Below are positions 1 to 8,013 of a stretch of DNA of 28,090 nucleotides, piece after piece. Made by a program: the position numbers and the translations under genes. Within the stretch, counting starts at the first letter, position 1, and the number at the start of each line of letters is the position of its first letter. This DNA is from an uncultured Parabacteroides sp. (GTDB taxonomy: Bacteria; Bacteroidota; Bacteroidia; Bacteroidales; Tannerellaceae), in the NCBI GenBank assembly GCA_934725305.1, contig CAKVBA010000035.1:1-28090 (forward strand), written 5' to 3'. The notes under the pieces are model-generated. The model made no database searches. It was not told the origin of the DNA and saw only the letters and a list, made by a program, of their open reading frames with translations.

Positions 1-53
1 CGATGAGTTTAATCGGGAAAATACGGGAACGTCTGCCGGTTAACTCAGATTGA
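1..53 (+). other. Possible 3' tail of a convergent gene entering from the left
   Basis: Two plus-strand frames are open from the window edge: one ends at TAA 41-43 (tail reads DEFNRENTGTSAG), the other at TGA 51-53 (tail reads MSLIGKIRERLPVNSD). Either could be the end of a gene convergent with sbcC. The fragment is too short to identify, and either open frame could be chance. A weak 5-bp hairpin (79-97) lies between this point and the sbcC stop. Confidence 0.2.
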
Positions 54-113
54 AGGAATTAAATGACTATCCCTAAATTAACCCGTTTTACAGGTTACAA
101 ATCCCCAGAAAAC

Positions 114-3086
114 TCACACAATTTCTATCGTACTCCGTCCGTTGCCGGAACGGTTCACACGAATCTGAGCAGAGATACGCTCGGTCATCTCCTGTACATG
201 CGAAATCACACCTATCTTTCTTCCCTGAGTACGCAAATTCTCCAACGCCTCCATCGCTATGCGCAAAGTGTCGGCATCCAACGAGCCGAAGCCCTCATCT
301 ATAAAGAGACTCTCCACCTTCATACGGTTTGACGACAAAGAGGACAAGCCTAAGGCTAAGGCCAAAGAGACTAAAAACGATTCTCCGCCGGACAGACTGT
401 GCACCGTACGCACTTCGTCACACATATCCCGATCGATAACCTGCAAAGCCAAGGTATCGGGCACGCGCTCCAACCGATAACGATGGGTCAACATACGCAA
501 CTGCACATTGGTGTAATTCAACAGCAGATCGAGCGTATAGCCCTGAGCAATCCGACGGAATTTAGCACCATCGGCCGAACCAACCAGTTCATTCAGCTTG
601 CCCCAACGCTCGTTTTGCTCACGAGATTGCGTCAGTTCATCCTGCAATAAAGCTATCTTCTTGCGATTTTCCTCCTGCTTACGCAGACGGAAAGCCATCT
701 CCGACCGCTGCTGTGTAACGGATTGAAGCCAGGCATCCAACTCTTTGCCCTCCGACTGCTCCAACCATGCGGTGAGCCAATGTTCCAACTCCTGCTTCCG
801 CCGGACCGACAGTGTCTGCAACTCTAACAGATCGTTGGCAATCTGCTCTACCACGCCCTTCTGCTGTTCAGCAATACCGGCCTGCTCACTCTGCAGCTGC
901 TGCAACTGATTCAACCGCTGCTTCAAAGTCTCCATCTGGCGCATGGATTCCTGCTCCACCTCATCGGCCGAACGACCGCCGAACCATTGTTTACGCTCTT
1001 TCTTCAACGTCTGACAGGTCTGTTTCTGCAGCTCATTTTGTTTCAATATCTGCTCATACTCTTGCTGCAAGCCCGGCAAGAACGAAGCAATCGAATCACA
1101 TTCGGCCTTCCACCCACTCTGCTGACGCTGCAACTCTTGAAGTCGTTCGCCACTATTCTTCCATTTCTCTGCAAAATCGATCAGCTGCTGACGAAACTGC
1201 ACCGGATCATTCTTCCAACTCACCTGCCACTGCTCGCTGCCAAACAGCTGGTCACACTCCTTCATGGCGGCAGCGAACTGAGCCGATTGCTCCTGTTGAT
1301 GCGTCTCTTCATTCGAGATCTGACTCAACAACAGCTGCTGCTCTCCACGCTTCTCGGTGCACTGCTGCTCCAAGTCAGAGACAGACTTATGGAATATCAA
1401 CTGCTGCTGACGCAACAAGCCCATCTGCTGCTGCAGTTCCTGATAGCGGGCCAATTGTTGCTGCAGCTCCTTCAGTCGAAGCGTCATGGCTGCAATCTTA
1501 GCCCGATACATATCATCTGTGAAGACGGGATGATCATCCGTCAAAACAGGATGATGCAAGCTGCCACACACCGGACAAGGTTTCCCCTCTTCCAGCTGCC
1601 CACGCAAAGCACGAATATCGCCTTGGGCCTGCTCCACCAACAACCGCTCACGCTGTTCCTGCAGTTCGCTCTTCTGCTGTTCAATAACTGACACGTTGAT
1701 TGTCTCCAACTCTGCAACCATCCGCTGCAGATCGTCATCGCTCTTCTTGACAACAGCCTGCTTTTCGGCCTGCTGCCGAGTGAGCTGTTCCAGATTCTTC
1801 GCCAAAGTCGTCCGCTTTCTTTGTAGCCGCTTCAACGTATCCACTGACTTTTCCAAAATCTCCCGAGCTGCAAAGGCGGCTTGCAGATGCAACAACACAA
1901 CCGACAACTGTTCGGCAATGGGAGCTTTGGCCTGACGCTTTTCACGCCAATCGAGCCACGAAGCAATCTCCTCTTCGCCCTGCTTCTGACGCAAAAGAGC
2001 CTGCTGCAACTTTGCCTCATGCTCGCTCTTCTTCTGCAAAGCCTCTTTCGTCTTTGCTGTACTCTCCCGTAGCAGACGATTTTCAGACTCCAACTGCGTA
2101 TCCAACTTACGAACCTGCACCAGGTCGGCCTGCAGCTTCTTGAAATTCTCCTCGCCACGCTGCTGCTCTTCCAGTCCCTTCTCATGCTCCTTCACAGCTT
2201 CGGTCACCCGAAGAGTGGCTTGTTCCAAACGATCGACAGCCTCTTTGCGCTGTTTCTCCTTCTGCTGTTGCTGCACCTCAACTGTCCGCACCGCCTCTTC
2301 CAGCCGCTGACGTTCTGTCTTGGACTTCTCCAAGGCTACGCAACGCATCTCCAGCTCCTTCATCTGAAGCTGCAAAGCCTGCTCCTCTTCATCTGTCAAC
2401 AGCTCAATGCCCTGTATCTTCATGCAGACCTTCTCATACGCAACTCGGGCATCACTGCTTTTGGCATAGATGGTTTTAGAAATAACCGAATAGAGTTCTG
2501 TGCCGGTCAGCTTCTCCAGCAAAGAGGCCTTTTCTCCCTGTTCTGCCTTTAAGAAGGCGGAGAAATCATTCTGTGCCAACAGCACCGAACGGGTAAACTG
2601 GTCGAAGGTCAAACCGATCAACTCCACCACGCGAGCCTGCAACTCTGTGCGGGTTCCCGACTCCTCACGCTCCTTGTCTATATTATATAATGTATGAGTA
2701 GCCGCCTGAAGACGTCCGCTCACCTTCTCCCGTGCTCTACTAACCGACCAGCGGGAACGATACCTGAAGCCATTCAACGCCACAAAGTCCACCTCGGCAT
2801 AGCCCGAAGCAGTGCCTCTGCGCAACAGAAAACGGGGATCGTTCTGCCCCAACAAATCGGTATTGACATCCCGAAGTTTCACGTTCTTCTCATTTGCCAA
2901 CTCTGTACGCGGTGTACGGGCAAAGAGTGCCAAACACATCGCATCAAGCAGGGTGGATTTACCGGCGCCTGTCGGTCCGGAGATGGCAAAAATACCGGCC
3001 GAAGCCAATGGCTCTGCCGTAAAATCTATCTCGAAATTTCCCTCTAACGAGGCGATGTTGCGCCCACGTATTGCCAATATCTTCAT
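114..3086 (-). CDS. sbcC: SbcC, ATPase subunit of the SbcCD (Rad50-Mre11 type) nuclease
   Basis: This is the 990-aa SMC-like ATPase partner of SbcD. The complex opens DNA hairpins and protein-blocked ends in the cytoplasm during replication and recombination repair. Visible parts: Walker A GPTGAGKST at residues 37-45; long Q/E/L/K-rich coiled coils on both sides of a zinc hook CPVC at 504-507; ABC signature SGGES near 899-903; Walker B with catalytic Asp-Glu (FIDEGFGSLD) near 928; and an H-loop ISHV further on. Length is normal for the family. The start ATG overlaps the sbcD stop (ATGA), with a GGGAGG ribosome-binding site 8 nt before it inside sbcD, so the two are translationally coupled. 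No clear terminator follows the stop. Identity is very secure. Confidence 0.97.
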   Translation of the reverse strand: MKILAIRGRNIASLEGNFEIDFTAEPLASAGIFAISGPTGAGKSTLLDAMCLALFARTPRTELANEKNVKLRDVNTDLLGQNDPRFLLRRGTASGYAEVDFVALNGFRYRSRWSVSRAREKVSGRLQAATHTLYNIDKEREESGTRTELQARVVELIGLTFDQFTRSVLLAQNDFSAFLKAEQGEKASLLEKLTGTELYSVISKTIYAKSSDARVAYEKVCMKIQGIELLTDEEEQALQLQMKELEMRCVALEKSKTERQRLEEAVRTVEVQQQQKEKQRKEAVDRLEQATLRVTEAVKEHEKGLEEQQRGEENFKKLQADLVQVRKLDTQLESENRLLRESTAKTKEALQKKSEHEAKLQQALLRQKQGEEEIASWLDWREKRQAKAPIAEQLSVVLLHLQAAFAAREILEKSVDTLKRLQRKRTTLAKNLEQLTRQQAEKQAVVKKSDDDLQRMVAELETINVSVIEQQKSELQEQRERLLVEQAQGDIRALRGQLEEGKPCPVCGSLHHPVLTDDHPVFTDDMYRAKIAAMTLRLKELQQQLARYQELQQQMGLLRQQQLIFHKSVSDLEQQCTEKRGEQQLLLSQISNEETHQQEQSAQFAAAMKECDQLFGSEQWQVSWKNDPVQFRQQLIDFAEKWKNSGERLQELQRQQSGWKAECDSIASFLPGLQQEYEQILKQNELQKQTCQTLKKERKQWFGGRSADEVEQESMRQMETLKQRLNQLQQLQSEQAGIAEQQKGVVEQIANDLLELQTLSVRRKQELEHWLTAWLEQSEGKELDAWLQSVTQQRSEMAFRLRKQEENRKKIALLQDELTQSREQNERWGKLNELVGSADGAKFRRIAQGYTLDLLLNYTNVQLRMLTHRYRLERVPDTLALQVIDRDMCDEVRTVHSLSGGESFLVSLALALGLSSLSSNRMKVESLFIDEGFGSLDADTLRIAMEALENLRTQGRKIGVISHVQEMTERISAQIRVNRSGNGRSTIEIV

Positions 3087-4348
3087 AACGAAACCTCCCG
3101 TATTACCTCATTAAACAATGCTTCCAAATCTTCCGGCAGATCGCCGTTATACTTTACCAAGAAGGAATGGCGTAAGATATCTACCGGATCAATCTTCTGC
3201 AGATCGGTATAAGACAACGGAATATTTGCTGCCTCATCTGTTGCCTGGTTGGCATACGAAGGAACGATGGAGGTCAATCGTACCGCCTTGTTCTGCAAAG
3301 CCTCTTCAACCTGATGACGAAATCCGGGAGCCGGCTCTGTCAAGAGTACGCACACCTCGACATAGGGCCAACGAGAACTGTCGGTTGTCTCTGTGGCCTC
3401 TGGCAGTGCATACAACTGCTCCAACACCTCGGCAGGCGGAAGAGGTTTAACCGGTATTCGCTTCAACTCAGCCCACACGGGAACGGGAATAGATTCTACC
3501 GAACAGCCGCCCTCCTGATCGACCTTGACCGACAAGACCTGATGCAGATAACCTCGCTCGGAAAAGGACATCGGCAGCGGACTGCCTGCATAGCGGATTG
3601 TGTCGCAACCGCCTACTCGTTGAGCCTTATGAATATGCCCCAAAGCTACATAATCCAATCCATCAAAAGCCGAAGGTGTTACCGCTTCCAAACCGCCAAC
3701 AATCACCCGTTCACTGGGATCGTCGGCCGAAAGCTCCGAACCGGACATGTAAAGATGACCCATAGCAATCAATGGCTCTTTCGATGGATTCCGGGATTCA
3801 ACATACGTACGTAACTGACGGAACATTCGCTCCACGCCTGTGACATAGGTTGCCGGTTCACTCTCTTTCTCCCTGGCTGCCGGACAATCGCCTTGTCTCA
3901 AATAGGGTACAGCCAAACACCAGGCACGCCGAACGCCATCTGCACTCTTCAACGGATAAAGTAACCGCCCGTAATCAATCTCGCCCTCATCAGTACGATG
4001 CACCAATCCCACCACCGTTGTGTTCAATTCTTCCAACAGTGGATTCGGTGCCTCTAACCGCACAGCCGAATCATGATTGCCGGCCGTAATCAAGATATGT
4101 AAATGTGGATTCCGCTGATTGGCCTCTTTCAGGAAACGGTAAAAACGACGCTGAGCCGCCGCAGAAGGGTTGGCCACATCAAAGACATCACCCGTTATCA
4201 ATAACACATCGACCTGCTGCTCGTCCAACAGATCAACCAGCCAAGTGAGAAAAACATCCTGTTCCACATCACGGTCATACCCGAAAAAGGTCTGACCCAA
4301 ATGCCAGTCTGCGGTATGCAAAATATGAAGTGCCATCTGTTCGTGCAT
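3083..4348 (-). CDS. sbcD: SbcD, nuclease subunit of SbcCD (Mre11 type)
   Basis: This 421-aa metallophosphoesterase nuclease supplies the exo/endonuclease activity of SbcCD. Metallophosphoesterase motifs occur in order: DWHLG near residue 14, GDVFD at 53-57, GNHD at 90-93, a GHLYMSG histidine motif in mid-protein and ALGHIHKAQ near 235. The C-terminal part is the usual capping and SbcC-binding region. I chose the ATG at 4348 because an AGGAGG sits 8 nt upstream; an ATG four codons later (MALHILHTADWH) would also give a family-like N-terminus. It overlaps sbcC by 4 bp and is preceded by a good intrinsic terminator that separates it from the upstream deacetylase-fusion gene. No convincing promoter was found in the short gap. 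Confidence 0.97.
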   Translation of the reverse strand: MHEQMALHILHTADWHLGQTFFGYDRDVEQDVFLTWLVDLLDEQQVDVLLITGDVFDVANPSAAAQRRFYRFLKEANQRNPHLHILITAGNHDSAVRLEAPNPLLEELNTTVVGLVHRTDEGEIDYGRLLYPLKSADGVRRAWCLAVPYLRQGDCPAAREKESEPATYVTGVERMFRQLRTYVESRNPSKEPLIAMGHLYMSGSELSADDPSERVIVGGLEAVTPSAFDGLDYVALGHIHKAQRVGGCDTIRYAGSPLPMSFSERGYLHQVLSVKVDQEGGCSVESIPVPVWAELKRIPVKPLPPAEVLEQLYALPEATETTDSSRWPYVEVCVLLTEPAPGFRHQVEEALQNKAVRLTSIVPSYANQATDEAANIPLSYTDLQKIDPVDILRHSFLVKYNGDLPEDLEALFNEVIREVSL

Positions 4349-4375
4349 CTATTCATCCTCCTTTTTACTGTTAAA

Positions 4376-4425
4376 CAAAAAGCCATTGAAGCATAACAAA
4401 AGAAAGTCGTACTTCAATGGCCATA
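4376..4425 (-). terminator. Intrinsic terminator between the NagB/PIG-L fusion gene and sbcD
   Basis: On the minus strand, GCCATTGAAG (4412-4421) pairs perfectly over 10 bp with CTTCAATGGC (4382-4391) across a 20-nt loop, and the stem is followed directly by TTTTTGTTT. It lies about 60 nt after the stop at 4483 and just before the sbcD ribosome-binding site. It should end the upstream transcript, although some readthrough into sbcD is possible. Confidence 0.72.
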
Positions 4426-4482
4426 AACCCAAAATCGTAATCTAATGACCGAATTGGGATAAAGGCACCATGACCTTTTTTA

Positions 4483-6468
4483 TTACAACGGTTTATACTG
4501 TACAAAGGCCTCAATTGCCTCGTAAGAAGCCAAGCCCAATTCGCGATACAACTCAGCCGTTGCACGGTTTCTGTCTTCGGCACGCTGCCAGAACAGGCGT
4601 TCGTCATCACCCAGATACGGAGCACTCTCGGCCTGAGACTGATGCTTCAAAATAGCATTACGCTTAAAGCGCAACTCTTCCGGACTGATAGGAACAGCCA
4701 TTTCAATATGGTCCATTTCCCATTCTGCCCATGCACCACGATACATCCATACACGGCAGTTCTTCATCCACTCTTCGTCTTTCACCTCATCGATAGCAGC
4801 CAACACAGCATCCAAACAAACTTTATGAGTGCCGTGAGGATCGGCCAAATCGCCGGCTACGAACATTTCATCCGGTTTCACATCCAACAGCAGTTGCTTG
4901 ACAATATCCTTGTCGATTTCTCCCAGTTCATTCTTCTTGACCAGACCTGTTTCATAGAACGGAAGATCCAAGAAGTGAACATGATCGTCAACTACACCCG
5001 AATAACGACAAGCATGACGTGCCTCTTCCCGACGAATGGTGCCTTTCATAAACAGAACATCTTTGCGTTCGGGCTCACCATTCTCTACCTTTTCATAACG
5101 CAGGTATTTGATAATCTCTTCGGCCTTATCCTTGACAGTTGTATCGTTCGGATTGTATTTGCTGCATACGTCACGCAGATATTCGCAATAACGAATCACC
5201 TCTTCGTCTCCTACGGCAATATTGCCGGATGTCTCATAAGCCACATGCACATCGTGATGCTGGTCACACAAACGGCGCAATGTTCCGCCCATAGAGATTA
5301 CATCATCATCGGGATGCGGACTAAACACGACCACCTTCTTTGGATATGGAGTGGCACGTTCCGGACGATTGGAATCATCAGCATTCGGTTTTCCACCCGG
5401 CCAACCGGTGATTGTATGCTGGATATCATTAAAGATCTTGATATTTACATTGTAAGCAGAACCATACAGAGCAACCAACTCACCCAAACCATGTTCGCTA
5501 TAATCCTTGTTGGTCAACTTCAAGATAGGTTTACCTGTCAACTGACACAGCCACACAATGGCACGGCGGATCAATTTATTGTCCCATTCACAGCTGGTAA
5601 CCAACCAAGGATGACTGATACGAGTCAGCTCGTAGGCCGCAGACAGATCAATAACGGCTTTTGCATTCGGATGATTCTGCAGATAAGAAGAAGAAATAGC
5701 ATCGTTTACCTTTCCTTCTACTGTGTTGGCAATCACCTTTGCCTTTTCTTCGCCCCAAGCCATCAAGATGACATGCTTAGCCTCCATTATTGTAGCGATA
5801 CCCATGGTAATCACGCCGGCCGGAACATTTTCCAATGATGGGAAGGTACGAGAAGCCTCTTTGCGAGATGCACCTTCCAACAAAACCAGACGAGTGCGTG
5901 AGCTGACCGGAGTTCCCGCTGCATTAAACATGATATTGCTGGCCGCACCAATGCCCAACAACATATAATCAATACCACCAAAAAAGCGGATCTGCTCTTC
6001 ATACTGATGACAGAAATCGAAGATGGCATCTTTGGCCATACATCCATCCGGAGCATAGATACGACTCGGATTGATATCAATATGGTCTAACAACTCCTCT
6101 TTCAAACGAGCCAGGTTTCCTGAAGTAACTGAAGAGAGCGGATAAAATTCATACTCTACAAATATCACCACATTGCGGAAGCTCAACTTCTCTTCTCGGT
6201 GCATACGGATCAACTCCTTATATACACTCAACGGAGAACGTCCGCCCGGCAATGCCAACACAAAGGTTTCACCAGCTTCTTGTTTCAAACGGATCTGTGA
6301 TGCAATCTCTTTAGCAATAGCCAATGAAGCGCGATCGGCTGACTCATAAATATTAGTAGGGATCTTTTCCAAACGTGTCAAAACGGAATGCTCAAAAGCA
6401 TTTTCCGGACGATAATACCGAAGTGGTATTCTAGTCAAAGTAATCTGAGAACTCAAATTTGTTTTCAT
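4483..6468 (-). CDS. NagB-like (sugar-phosphate isomerase fold) / PIG-L-LmbE deacetylase fusion protein
   Basis: A 661-aa cytoplasmic two-domain protein. Residues about 30-290 align with glucosamine-6-phosphate deaminase NagB (GGRSPLSVYKELIRMH at 75-90; FNMDEY-like segment at 103-108). Residues about 375-661 are a PIG-L/LmbE zinc deacetylase, with HPDDD at 385-389 and DPHGTH at 543-548 supplying the expected His/Asp ligands. The NagB half lacks the known E. coli catalytic residues: Asp72 is Tyr106, Asp141 is Ala176, His143 is Asn178 and Glu148 is Ala183. The protein is therefore probably a deacetylase of an amino-sugar or related substrate with a sugar-binding or structural NagB-like domain, although automatic annotation would call it glucosamine-6-phosphate deaminase. 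It is monocistronic, with a TATCTTTG box about 50 bp upstream and a strong terminator behind. The substrate is unknown. Confidence 0.9.
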   Translation of the reverse strand: MKTNLSSQITLTRIPLRYYRPENAFEHSVLTRLEKIPTNIYESADRASLAIAKEIASQIRLKQEAGETFVLALPGGRSPLSVYKELIRMHREEKLSFRNVVIFVEYEFYPLSSVTSGNLARLKEELLDHIDINPSRIYAPDGCMAKDAIFDFCHQYEEQIRFFGGIDYMLLGIGAASNIMFNAAGTPVSSRTRLVLLEGASRKEASRTFPSLENVPAGVITMGIATIMEAKHVILMAWGEEKAKVIANTVEGKVNDAISSSYLQNHPNAKAVIDLSAAYELTRISHPWLVTSCEWDNKLIRRAIVWLCQLTGKPILKLTNKDYSEHGLGELVALYGSAYNVNIKIFNDIQHTITGWPGGKPNADDSNRPERATPYPKKVVVFSPHPDDDVISMGGTLRRLCDQHHDVHVAYETSGNIAVGDEEVIRYCEYLRDVCSKYNPNDTTVKDKAEEIIKYLRYEKVENGEPERKDVLFMKGTIRREEARHACRYSGVVDDHVHFLDLPFYETGLVKKNELGEIDKDIVKQLLLDVKPDEMFVAGDLADPHGTHKVCLDAVLAAIDEVKDEEWMKNCRVWMYRGAWAEWEMDHIEMAVPISPEELRFKRNAILKHQSQAESAPYLGDDERLFWQRAEDRNRATAELYRELGLASYEAIEAFVQYKPL

Positions 6469-6518
6469 GTCTTGCGTTTTATATTTTACACTAACAATCT
6501 TTTCACATAACTATGTGT

Positions 6519-6526
6519 CAAAGATA
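6519..6526 (-). promoter_or_regulatory. Bacteroidetes-type -7 box for the NagB/PIG-L fusion gene
   Basis: The minus strand reads TATCTTTG, an exact match to the Bacteroides -7 consensus TAnnTTTG, about 50 bp before the start codon at 6468. A clear -33 TTTG was not found at the usual spacing. The same box occurs in both copies of the 40-bp repeat further upstream (6607-6614 and 6699-6706), so the true start site is uncertain. Confidence 0.5.
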
Positions 6527-6574
6527 GTGAAAGGTGATAGCAGTGTAAGCTAAAAGTTTACTTTTAAGCGCAGC

Positions 6575-6614
6575 ATTGCCGAACCGCATCCTATCTTCGA
6601 GTGTGTCAAAGATA
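6575..6614. repeat. 40-bp direct repeat, copy 1
   Basis: These 40 bases (starting attgccgaaccgc, ending tcaaagata) recur identically at 6667-6706. On the minus strand each copy carries a TATCTTTG box. It lies upstream of the NagB/PIG-L fusion gene. Confidence 0.85.
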
Positions 6615-6630
6615 CTAAAAAGGTGAGAGA

Positions 6631-6669
6631 AATGGCAATGTGGAAAACTTGTTTTCAAAAATTGCCATT
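6631..6669. repeat. Imperfect hairpin between the two 40-bp repeat copies
   Basis: AATGGCAAT (6631-6639) pairs with ATTGCCATT (6661-6669), and inside it GAAAAC (6643-6648) pairs with GTTTTC (6651-6656). The two nested stems form a 39-nt hairpin. Its right arm overlaps the start of the second 40-bp repeat copy. Its function is unknown; it lacks a T-run in either direction. Confidence 0.6.
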
Positions 6670-6706
6670 GCCGAACCGCATCCTATCTTCGAGTGTGTCA
6701 AAGATA
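6667..6706. repeat. 40-bp direct repeat, copy 2
   Basis: Identical to 6575-6614 over 40 bases, offset by 92 bp. It also carries the minus-strand TATCTTTG box (6699-6706). The similarity of the following bases (gtga) to those after the box at 6519-6526 suggests a third, shorter relative nearer the gene. Confidence 0.85.
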
Positions 6707-6806
6707 GTGAATTGATGATAAACTTTATGTTGATAAAGCATAAAAATCATATCATAAACAAGATTGTCTGCAAATCTAATGGTCCAATGGAGCAAAACCT
6801 CAAAGC

Positions 6807-6854
6807 GAATCCCGAAAGCAACGTTGCTGTTTGCAAGTATGACGCACCGGCTAT
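6807..6854. repeat. Partial copy of the intergenic element next to the djlA-like gene
   Basis: About 48 bp (gaatcccgaaagcaacg... to ...gacgcaccggctatt) match 6976-7023 with a few changes, mainly in a 5-base block in the middle. It ends in the same TATGACGCACC motif. It looks like the right half of the complete element at 6898-7016, without its partner end. Confidence 0.75.
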
Positions 6855-6897
6855 TGCATAAGGCTGTCAAAATAACCATTTGAAAGCAGACTCTTAA

Positions 6898-7016
6898 GGT
6901 GCGTCATAATTAGTAAAATGCAAGGCGCTGAGGATGAGACCGACAGGAGTTTACTGGTGTAAATGACTGAGGTCGAATTCCGAAAGCAACGCAGCAGTTT
7001 GCAAGTATGACGCACC
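6898..7016. repeat. Small intergenic element with 11-bp terminal inverted repeats
   Basis: GGTGCGTCATA (6898-6908) is the exact reverse complement of TATGACGCACC (7006-7016), enclosing about 97 bp without coding potential. The right end falls 3 bp before the djlA-like stop codon. The shape is that of a MITE- or REP-like dispersed element. A half copy lies at 6807-6854. I saw no clear target-site duplication. Together with the 40-bp repeats, this accounts for most of the 550-bp gap between the NagB/PIG-L fusion and djlA-like genes. Confidence 0.6.
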
Positions 7017-7018
7017 GA

Positions 7019-7819
7019 CTATTTCATGCCACGAGCTTTGAATATACGCTCCTTCGCCGCATTGATCTGCTGAAACTTCTCAGTAGCCGCCTTATGAATA
7101 TCTTCTCCCAAATGGCTCACTTTGTCGGGATGATGCTTAACGGCCATACGACGATAAGCCATGCGCACCTCATCATCCGTGGCTGAGGGCGATACTTCCA
7201 ACACCTTATACGCATCTTCAAGACTGTCACTGTTCAAGTTCAACAAAGAATCAACCTCGCCGATATTCATCGACATGGAGACACAAACCTCACGCAACGC
7301 CTCAATCTCTTCAGGACACACATAACCATCGGCCTTCGCAATCTGAGCAAGGAAGGCAAGCAGCTGCAGGCGCTCTTCGTAACTCAGGTTTTGGGCAATC
7401 TGTGCGCCACACTCACGAACAGTATTCTTGAAAGCCATCGGATTCTCTGCATCCATCTGTTTACGACGTTCAAACAGACGCAACAAGATGGCTTCTCCTT
7501 CGCGAGCGGCCATCTCTCCAAAGTTAGTACGCAACACTTTACGCACCAACTCCATCTCGCTATGCATCACACGACCATCCGCTTTAATGATGTATGAGGC
7601 CATCACCAACATGGAAAAAAGAAAGCTGTTACGCTGTCCGGCATAAATATCTTGTGGATCAGTATAAGAGTCTTTATCTCCCATAAAACCACCATACGAA
7701 GTTCCGCTATAATCAGCACCCTTGTCGAACAATGATCCCAATACATAACCGGCCAACGCTCCTAATGGGCCGAATGTCATGAAACCTAAGATTCCTCCTA
7801 ACCATTTTCCTAATTCCAT
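7019..7819 (-). CDS. djlA: DjlA-like membrane co-chaperone (TerB domain plus C-terminal J domain)
   Basis: A 266-aa protein. The N-terminus (about 4-32) is a Gly-rich hydrophobic segment that probably anchors it in the membrane. Residues about 65-185 are a TerB/DjlA-type helical domain with the paired acidic motifs KADGRV (79-84) and KADGYV (162-167). Residues about 202-263 form a J domain with the essential HPD at 230-232 and a following KFQQINAAKE helix. J domains recruit DnaK and stimulate its ATPase, so a chaperone role at the membrane is expected. The order TM-TerB-J matches DjlA. A TACATTTG box and an AGAGGG ribosome-binding site support the ATG at 7819. The stop codon lies at the edge of a small repeat element. 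The gene symbol is by architecture only. Confidence 0.88.
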   Translation of the reverse strand: MELGKWLGGILGFMTFGPLGALAGYVLGSLFDKGADYSGTSYGGFMGDKDSYTDPQDIYAGQRNSFLFSMLVMASYIIKADGRVMHSEMELVRKVLRTNFGEMAAREGEAILLRLFERRKQMDAENPMAFKNTVRECGAQIAQNLSYEERLQLLAFLAQIAKADGYVCPEEIEALREVCVSMSMNIGEVDSLLNLNSDSLEDAYKVLEVSPSATDDEVRMAYRRMAVKHHPDKVSHLGEDIHKAATEKFQQINAAKERIFKARGMK

Positions 7820-7853
7820 TTTTCCCTCTTTTAAGTGTTTTATTCGTCTGACG

Positions 7854-7861
7854 CAAATGTA
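7854..7861 (-). promoter_or_regulatory. -7 box for the djlA-like gene
   Basis: The minus strand reads TACATTTG, an exact TAnnTTTG match, 35 bp before the start codon at 7819. No clear -33 TTTG was seen at the usual spacing. It indicates that the gene has its own promoter rather than depending on the fimbrial operon. Confidence 0.5.
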
Positions 7862-7925
7862 ATAAGATTTTATCAGTTGTCTGCCTTTTGCCGTTATAAC
7901 GAAGTATCAAAAACCCACAAACAGC

Positions 7926-7987
7926 ACGCCCCCGAAGAGGGAAAAGCCATTGGGCTTTCAGTCCGCTTTGTTGATGTTTTGACATCA
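7926..7987. terminator. Hairpin cluster after the fimbrial operon, with a decayed REP-like unit
   Basis: TGATGT/ACATCA (7972-7977 and 7982-7987) and AAAGCC/GGCTTT (7943-7948 and 7953-7958) form two short stems behind the last fimbrial gene, a plausible end point for its transcript; neither has a long T-run. The stretch cgcccccgaagagggaaaa (7927-7945) resembles the palindromic unit at 27868-27885, so this looks like a decayed copy of the same repeat family. Confidence 0.45.
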
Positions 7988-8013
7988 GCTTTCGAAACAG
8001 CGTGAATAAGGAA

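Noticed and set aside
700..2500. CTG/CAG-rich repeat region
   Set aside because: The repetitiveness comes from Gln/Leu/Glu-rich coiled coils of SbcC and is normal for that family.
4642..5838. Long open frame on the plus strand
   Set aside because: It lies opposite the NagB/PIG-L fusion gene, whose product is clearly conserved; the plus-strand translation is Cys/His/Ile-rich without domain features. The same holds for long plus-strand frames at 812-1691, 9279-10106 and 19018-20400.
6640..6879. Short genes on either strand in the gap upstream of the NagB/PIG-L fusion gene
   Set aside because: Both frames are made from the hairpin and repeat sequences, show no family resemblance and overlap each other.
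6470..7018. tRNA or other structured RNA gene
   Set aside because: No cloverleaf or CCA-type end is visible; the inverted repeats fit a small mobile or REP-like element. I also saw no tRNA or rRNA elsewhere in the window.
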